Shown here piece by piece: positions 57,782 through 64,000 of a stretch of 64,000 bases of DNA. The notes under the pieces are model-generated. The model had not been told where the DNA came from. It searched no databases and worked only from the letters and a program-made list of their open reading frames with translations. Both the position numbers and the translations under genes were made by a program. This DNA comes from Leptobrachium leishanense (taxonomy: Eukaryota > Chordata > Amphibia > Anura > Megophryidae): assembly GCA_009667805.1 (NCBI GenBank), contig CM019064.1, positions 387,128,049-387,192,048 of the forward strand, written 5' to 3'. Every line of letters begins with the position of its first letter. Position 1 is the stretch's first letter.

Positions 57782-60700
57782 GTGAGATTTATGCACTATA
57801 GTTTGACTATGAATATACAACATATATTATTATATTTTGGTTTGAATATATTGTAGATGACATGTAATCCCCCAACAGCTATATAGGAATGGTAACCAGA
57901 AAGATGTCATTCCCATGCTATTCTAGTTATATATTTAGCATATTAACCGTTTTAACTATATGCAATCTATTCACAAAGCCCTGAAATTGAACGCAATTTC
58001 TGTGATTTTTATTTTGGCGCATTACAGCTCACTTCAGAAACTCCATTTTGTCGAACATCTGGTGAATTCACTATTTATTGAATGTTCTGGGTATTATACC
58101 AAAAGTGTAGTTGCACAAGCAGTTATTAGAAGTTGGCGAACAGTGCTGTATTGCACCAAATTGTGCCAAAATTGCCTAGGGAAATTCTAACGAAGTAAAG
58201 GGAAGGACGTCTCCTACTCTTCTAATCTAATAGGAGCTTAAATCGATAAAAAAGTGTAGTAAAATATGTGTAAATAATAAAAAGGTCTTTAGAAAATAAT
58301 GAAAAAAAATGAAAAAACAAAAGTGTCCTAAAAATACAAAAAGGTGTTTTAAAAAATAATAAAAAATATTTTTTTAAGAAAAAAATGGTCTTTAAAAGAA
58401 AATTTAAACAGATATTACATTCATTACACAGAAATTTCGGTGCAATCTGCTGTTTTATGAATAGACAAATCGATAGTTCTCTATGGGACAATTTCGGTGC
58501 GACTAAACACCACCAAACTGACGCAAATTGTAGTGAAAAGCACGTTTTTGTTGTAAATTCGCCTGTGTTTGTTGAATTGACAAATTGCCCTGAAATGGCA
58601 CCCGTGGGGAAATTCACTGTTCAGTGCAATTCGATGGAAAATTCGGAGATGAGTGAACAACCCTCTTAGTGCATTTTCAGAAATAAATTATCAGATTCCG
58701 TGTAGGAAGAAAAATATATCTTTCAATACCAATATGTTTGTAACGTTTGCTAAAGACAAAGGCATCAACTAATGGCTTGTAGTTATTAATACTTGCTTTT
58801 CCATTTTGACCCATTTGATATTGTTTTTGTTATAAGTGAAAGCAAACAAAATTTACTTGAGTTGTATATATATATTTTGCCATAAAATACTTTAAATTAT
58901 ATCTTTTTTTTTATTTTTACAAATATTACTAATATATTCAGTAACAGTAAAATGTGAATATTGTTTTGATTTAGGTGAGATTTTTGGAACAACAAAATAA
59001 AATGCTGGAGACAAAGTGGTCTTTATTACAAGATCAGCAAACTTCCCGTGTTCAGACTGAACCTCTGTTTGAGGCTTTTACCGGTAACCTCAGGAGACAA
59101 CTGGAGAGTATGGGGTGTGAGAGAGGACGTCTGGAAGCTGACAGGAACAGTATGGAGCAAAGCGTAGAAGAACTAAGGAGAAGGTATGAGGGTATTTAAA
59201 AAAAAGTCCCTTTAAATACTATTCAACATATTAATTCAAAACTAGAATCTTCAAGTAGAAATTAATGTGCAACCTCTTTAGAGAAATAATCAGGGTTATT
59301 CAAAGAGATTCGAAAAGTCACCGCACGTTCGGTGTCTTTTCGTTCTCTTCAATTCGGTTCCTTTTGCCGATCCCATTTCGGTGACCCTGCGGTGTATTCA
59401 GCAAGCACCACAGGGTCCCCGAATTGCAGGGAAAGGCTGCCGCAAACCCGACGAAAACTAACCGCAAAAACCACTGAATGCACACAGAAAAGCCACAAAA
59501 ACATCTGGATTAACCTGCCGAAAACCAAGCCCAAGCAGGAGCTGAACACAGCCGAAGCAGCTGAGACCGCAGACGAGGGAGGTGAATAAATTAGCAAAAT
59601 AGTATGTGTGAATCTGTGAAAATGAAACGCTGTTTGCAAAGAAACTACTGAGCGAAAATGTCTGAAATTTGCATATGAGGTCCAGGGAATGATAATAAAG
59701 AAGGCTGTTACAGAAAAAATAAGTAAACTTAAAAAAAAAAAATAATTAAGGAAAATGCGTAAAATATCCGAAAAAATCTATAAATAAAGAGACTCTTTAC
59801 TGCAGAATTTTATAATGGACGGTTTATTAGATATTGAATTAAAACAAGAATATTTTTAACATTGAAGTCTATCAGGGTTATCCAAAGAGATCCGAATTGC
59901 TTGAGAAAGGTAACCGAACGCTGAAAATCAGCGTTCGGTTACCTTTCCTGGCCCTTCGACTATTCAGAGAGCAGGCAATTCGTCAAATCCATATGGTGCC
60001 TGTTCGGTCCCTGTTCGAGGGCAGTGAAAACCCCATGAAAATGCACTGCTTCGGCTATTCAGAGAACACAAACCAGCAGTGAAAGGTTCCCGAAATGCCC
60101 TGCCATTCGGTGGTTTAATTCGACAGGTTTATTCAGGAGAATAGCATAGGCTTCAATGTTAAAAATATTCCCGTTTTAATTCAATATCTAATAAACCGTT
60201 CATTATAAAATTCTGCAGTAAAGAGTCTCTTTATTTATATATTTTTTGGGATATTTTAAGCATTTTTCTGATTTTTTTTTTTTAAAAGTCCGATTTTTTT
60301 TTTTAAGTTTACTTATTTTTTCTGTAACAGCCCTCTTTATTATCATTCCCTGGACCTCATATGCAAATTTCAGACATTTTCGCTCAGTAGTTTCTTTGCA
60401 AACAGCGTTTAATTTTCACAGATTCACACAAACTATTTTGCTAATTTATTCACCTCCCTCGTCTGCGGTGTCGGCTGCTTCGGCTGTGTGCGATCGGCTC
60501 CTGCTCGGGCTTTTTCCGTGGTTTTCGGCAGGTTAATCCAGATGTTTTTGCTGGTTTTCGGCGTGCTTTTGCTGGGTTTTGCGGTTCGTTTTCGTCGGGT
60601 TTGCGGCAGCCTTTCCCTGCAATTCGGTGTTTGCTGAATACACCGCAGGGTCACCGAAATGGGATCGGCAAAAGGAACCGAATTGAAGAGAACGAAAAGT

Positions 60701-63217
60701 CACCGAACGTGCGGTGACTTTTCGAATCTCTTTGAATAACCCTGTATGGGATTCTCCTGAATTAACTTGCCGAATTAAACCACCGAATGGCAGGGCATTA
60801 GGGGAACCTTTCACTGCTGGTTTGTGTTCTCTGAATAGCCGAAGCAGTGCTTTTTCATGGGGTTTTCACTGTCCTCGAACAGGCACCGTATGTTCAGGCA
60901 ATTCGCCAGGATTTGGCAAATTGCCTGCTCTCTGGAAAGCCGAATGGCCAGGAAAGGTAACCGAACGCTGATTTTCAGCGTTCGGTTACCTTTTTCAAGC
61001 AATTCGGAGCTCTTTGAATAACCCTGAATATGTGGATGATTGTGAATTTTATTATTCATACTCAATATTGTAGGTATGACGAAGAAGTGAACAGACGGAC
61101 AGCTGCTGAGAATGAATTTGCTGGACTAAAAAGGGTAAGTGGAAAACTCCATGATGAAGTATACTTTTATTTTTAACCACTTCAATGAGGAGGACGCGCT
61201 CAGCGCGTCCTCCGCATTACCGCTGGTATGCGGAGGACGCGCTCAGCGCGTCCTCCCATTGGGGTCAGCGTTCGGCCGGGTTCCGGCCGATCGCTGGCCC
61301 CTCCGGTGCGGGCTGACATCCTCGATGTCAGCCGCGTATCCGGAACCGCAGCCGCTGGAGTTAGGTGTCATTGCGGCAGCGCGATGACACCTAATTCAGG
61401 CGCCCCCCCCCCCGCATGTGCGGAGGAGGCGCCTGAAAGGGAGGGGGGGAGGTCCTTCGGACCTCTCTCCCTCCCGATCGGCGGCGTTGCGGGGGTTAAC
61501 CCAGGCACCATTTGGAAGGGCACAGCCTGCCCTTCCAAATGGTGCCTGGCATTAACCCCTGGGGAGCTGGATCGCGAATCGGCGCTGAAAAGCGCCGGTT
61601 CGCGATCCTTTCCCGGAGCTGGCCGACATCTTGGATGTCGGCCAAGCCTCCGGGAACTCCCCCTGAGGACTGGCGTCATCGTGCGTAGCACGATGACGCC
61701 AGTCCTGGACTTAACCCCTAACTGCCACCAACGGTGGAGATAGGGAGTTCCAATGAACTAAAAATAAAAATAAAAATAAAAAAAAATTAAAAAAAAAATT
61801 ATAAAAAAAAAAATAAACTTTTTTTTCTTTTTTTTGGTTTGTTAATGCAGCAATATTGTTCCCATTTCAATTATAATGTGAACAATGATGCTGCACTAAC
61901 GATTTTTGTATGTGGTGCGTTTGTTAAAAATAGTGTAATTTTCCCCAAAAAAAAATTTAACGAGACCCCATCTCTAATTTTTTTAACAAGCGCACCCCAT
62001 ACAAAATATAACCGCAATTGCTCGCATGTTAAAATGTGAAAAAAAACACTTTACACATTGTAAATTATTGAAAATTCATATTTTATTGCATTTTTTGTTA
62101 TAATATACAGACAGGTCATGACGTATACATATAATAATGACATATTATGAATCTACCGAGTCTGACGGAAAGAACGATATATAATATGTCTGGGTAATAT
62201 ACTAAAATAAGCCTTCAAAACACATTTAAACATGATGAGCAAAACCGGTAAAAATGACCTCAGCACAGGGGCGGGAAAAGCCTCAGCAGCGAAAGGGTTA
62301 AATGTAATTTTTCAATGTTCTCTTACTGGACGTTCGTTTCTCTCCCCCAGGATGTAGATGCGGCTTTTATGCACAAAGCTGAGTTACAAGCAAAGGCTGA
62401 TTCCCTGTCTGATGAGATTAACTTCCTGAGGACTCTTTATGATGCGGTAAATACAATTTCAAACACAGCTTGTGCTTCCTTTTCTAGATTCTAATGTATA
62501 GAGATGTGTTGATATGAAATAAATAATAATGATGATTCCACTTCTGTACTGTCTTGAGGGTCCTTGTACTGCTGGAACCTGAACCAATATTTTATTAATT
62601 GTTTTTTTCCCAGATGTGTTTCAGGTTGTAATAGGTTTTGTGCTAAATCCATTCGATACATAGGTCTTACTATCTCCTGACAATTTTATGTTGTCTAATC
62701 TATCTTTTTCTATGACATTAAAAACTTTCCATTTAATCTAATACATTATTCATGTCATGACGTGTAAAATATGTCTGCAGAGCAAAGTAATATTAGCAGA
62801 TAAAACAGAGAATGCTAATTATTTCTTCTTTGATATTGCTAGGAAATATCTCAGCTCCAGGGTCAGATCTCTGATACCTCGGTGGTCGTGTCCATGGATA
62901 ACAGACGTGATCTGGACCTGGATGGAATCATTGGTGAAGTCAGAGCTCAGTATGAGGACATTGCTAACAGGAGCAGAGCTGACGCTGAGGCCATGTACCA
63001 GTCACGGGTGAGAGGACGATAAGGAAATATCAAATGGCTACTTTTATTAGTAAAAAATGAATACCCACATGTGTCTTAAACTTTTATCTAGTTTGCGGAG
63101 CTTCAGACAGCAGCAGGGAGAAATGGAAACAATCTACAGAGCAGCAGAGATGAGATCTGCTCTCTCAACAGAGCCATTCAGAGTCTGAGAGGAGAGATTG
63201 ACAGTGTGAATGCCCAG
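57335..63217 (+). CDS. Type II cytoskeletal keratin, copy C (exons 1-6, cut by window end)
   Basis: Exons: 57335-57781, 58975-59183, 61074-61134, 62351-62446, 62843-63007, 63092-63217; 368 residues are visible and all are in frame. The head is the longest of the three (149 residues in exon 1) and has a [13 protein letters not shown] run. Small changes from copy A include LEADRN for LETDRN and NEFAGL for NEFSGL. Exon 6 has the full 126 nt, so it lacks the copy B deletion. Exons 7-9 should lie right of the window, behind the LINE that fills intron 6. Whether the gene is complete cannot be seen here. Confidence 0.9.
57962..58665. repeat. Old repeat in intron 1 of copy C
   Basis: Shares TCTATTCACAAAGC and later CTCCATTTTGTCGAACAT with intron 1 of copy B, so it predates the B/C split. 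Confidence 0.6.
58975..59183 (+). CDS. Copy C exon 2
   Basis: 209 nt, [15 protein letters not shown] to EELRRR. Confidence 0.9.
59291..61026. mobile_element. CAGGG-ended DNA element, outer copy (intron 2 of copy C)
   Basis: The two parts 59291-59872 and 60748-61026 make one element of about 860 bp in the same orientation as the copy B fragment. Both ends are CAGGGTTATTCAAAGAG-type inverted repeats. AAT stands on both sides (59288-59290, 61027-61029), and intron 2 of copy B has the empty site with one AAT (about 26077). No transposase. Confidence 0.85.
59873..60744. mobile_element. Inner copy of the CAGGG-ended element, inverted
   Basis: 872 bp, complete, inserted into the outer copy in opposite orientation with TAT on both sides (59870-59872, 60745-60747). 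The two copies together form a large interrupted palindrome. Confidence 0.85.
61074..61134 (+). CDS. Copy C exon 3
   Basis: 61 nt; donor GTAAGT instead of GTGAGT. Confidence 0.9.
61177..62297. mobile_element. TTAA-flanked element with hairpin array (intron 3 of copy C)
   Basis: Flanked by TTAA (61173-61176 and 62298-62301). Intron 3 of copy B runs through TTTTAAAATG at this place without it. The first half is the hairpin array, the second half is A/T-rich (poly-A/T near 61765-61840). TTAA duplication fits piggyBac or Kolobok elements. No transposase. Confidence 0.75.
61189..61706. repeat. Array of about ten back-to-back hairpins
   Basis: Stems with short loops at 61189-61213, 61232-61256 (same sequence as the first), 61261-61300, 61311-61333, 61361-61394, 61395-61437, 61439-61474, 61501-61550, 61569-61608, 61612-61653 and 61666-61706. 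The last has 19-bp perfect arms around GTA. Almost every base of the 518 bp lies in a stem or its loop. Confidence 0.9.
62351..62446 (+). CDS. Copy C exon 4
   Basis: 96 nt, [13 protein letters not shown] to LYDA. Confidence 0.9.
62843..63007 (+). CDS. Copy C exon 5
   Basis: 165 nt, [20 protein letters not shown]. Confidence 0.9.
63092..63217 (+). CDS. Copy C exon 6
   Basis: 126 nt, [18 protein letters not shown] to EIDSVNAQ. Confidence 0.9.
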
Positions 63218-63251
63218 GTAAAAAATGAAACAATAAAAAATCTTTATGAAT

Positions 63252-64000
63252 TAGAAACATAGAAAAATGGCGGCAGATAAGAAAATTCGGCCCATCTAGT
63301 CTGCCCAATTACATGGATACTTTACCTGGATTTATCTTTTGTTTAGGATAGCTTTATGCCTATCCCATGCCTGCTTAAATTCAATTACTGTTTTGGCCTC
63401 TACCACTTCAACTTGAAGACTGTTCCATGTATCCACCACCCTCTCAGTAAAATAATGCTTTCTGATGTTACTTTTAAACCTTTGCCCCTCTAATCTAAGA
63501 CTATGTCCTCTTGTTTTGCTACTTTGTTTCCTTTTAAATATACTCCCTTCCTCTACCTTGTGGATTCCCTTTACGTATTTAAATGTTTCTATCATATCTC
63601 CTCTGTCTCGTCTTTTTTCCAAGCTGTACATGTTAAGATCATTAAGCCTTTCCTGGTAACTTTTCTCCTTCAAGCCGTACACCATTTTAGTAGCCCTTCT
63701 CTGAACTCTCTCTAAGATGTCTATATCCTTCTGGAGATACGGTCTCCAGTACTGCACACAGTACTCCAAGTGAGGTCTCACCAGTGCTCTGTACAGTGGC
63801 ATGAGCACTTCCCTTTTCCTACTGCTAATACCTCTCCCTACACAACCAAGCATTCTGCTAGCATTTCCTGCTGCTCTATTACATTGACTGCTTACCTTTA
63901 GATCCTCTGAAATAATGACCCCTAAATCCCTTTCCTCAGATGTTGAGGTTAGGACTGTATCAAATATTCTATATTCAGCCCTTGGGTTTTTACGTCCCAG
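63252..64000 (-). mobile_element. CR1/L2-group LINE 3' end in intron 6 of copy C
   Basis: Open from the window end down to 63332: EERDLGVIISEDLK, PLYRALVRPHLEYCVQYW, LERVQRRATKMV, SLEKRRDRGDMIETFKYVKG, VVDTWNSL. This is the C-terminal part of the reverse transcriptase protein of jockey-group LINEs. The 3' UTR (63331-63252) has the word GGGCCGAATTTTC. The frame is intact as far as seen, so it is a rather young copy. Confidence 0.82.

Noticed and set aside
59349..60654. Small frames on both strands with NLPKTKP or [11 protein letters not shown] words
   Set aside because: They are mirror frames of the two inverted copies of the CAGGG-ended element, not genes.
61189..61706. Hairpin array as rRNA, tRNA or riboswitch
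   Set aside because: No tRNA boxes or rRNA motifs; stems are perfect palindromes rather than conserved RNA folds, and the block has transposon-type TTAA flanks.
61228..61743. 171-residue GC-rich frame
   Set aside because: Produced by the hairpin array, which is free of stops because of its GC content.

Overview
The window looks like nuclear DNA of a vertebrate, most likely an amphibian and probably a frog. The reasons are spliced type II keratin genes with TATA promoters and canonical GT-AG introns, Tx1/L1-like and L2/CR1-like LINEs, a chromodomain Gypsy element, and several TTAA-flanked small DNA elements, some with the TTAAAGG ends known from Xenopus T2-type MITEs. The species cannot be fixed from the sequence alone. 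There is no prokaryotic gene structure, CRISPR array, rRNA or tRNA that I can support.

The host genes are a tandem array of closely related type II (basic) keratin genes, all on the + strand. The 3' UTR end of one copy (unit 0) occupies the first ~290 bases. Copy A (5622-11187) has nine intact exons and encodes 502 residues. Copy B (23629-29669) has all nine exons, but one base is missing in exon 6, so it stops in the rod and is a probable pseudogene. Copy C (57335 onward) is intact through exon 6 and leaves the window before exon 7. Exon lengths 2-7 (209, 61, 96, 165, 126, 221) are those of vertebrate type II keratins. The head and tail domains are unusually rich in His, Ser and Gly. A conserved promoter block (CCAAT plus TATAAAA) precedes each copy; in copy A a LINE fragment sits just upstream of it. 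Shared insertions indicate the grouping (0,A) and (B,C).

Almost everything else is transposon. 373-1627 and 12803-13266 are one TTAA-flanked insertion shared by units 0 and A. 13621-14580 is a hAT element with a perfect 8-bp target duplication, and 16558-17289 is a solo LTR. 17.4-21.2 kb is a decayed minus-strand Tx1-like LINE. 32603-34511 has Helitron ends and is mostly a ~24-bp minisatellite. 34.7-36.8 kb holds LINE fragments. 40.7-56.4 kb is one minus-strand Tx1/L1-like LINE (about 5 kb of sequence) split by four later insertions: a chromodomain Gypsy with both LTRs (46563-51899, TSD CATGG), an internally deleted second Gypsy (53417-55230, TSD AAACC), a 5'-truncated plus-strand LINE (43237-46046, 11-bp TSD) and a TTAAAGG-ended MITE (42034-42686).

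The introns of copy C hold two striking structures. A CAGGG-ended DNA element has been entered by a second copy of itself in opposite orientation (59291-61026). A TTAA-flanked element (61177-62297) carries about ten back-to-back hairpins. A hammerhead-ribozyme-like motif is present on the minus strand at 21697-21738.
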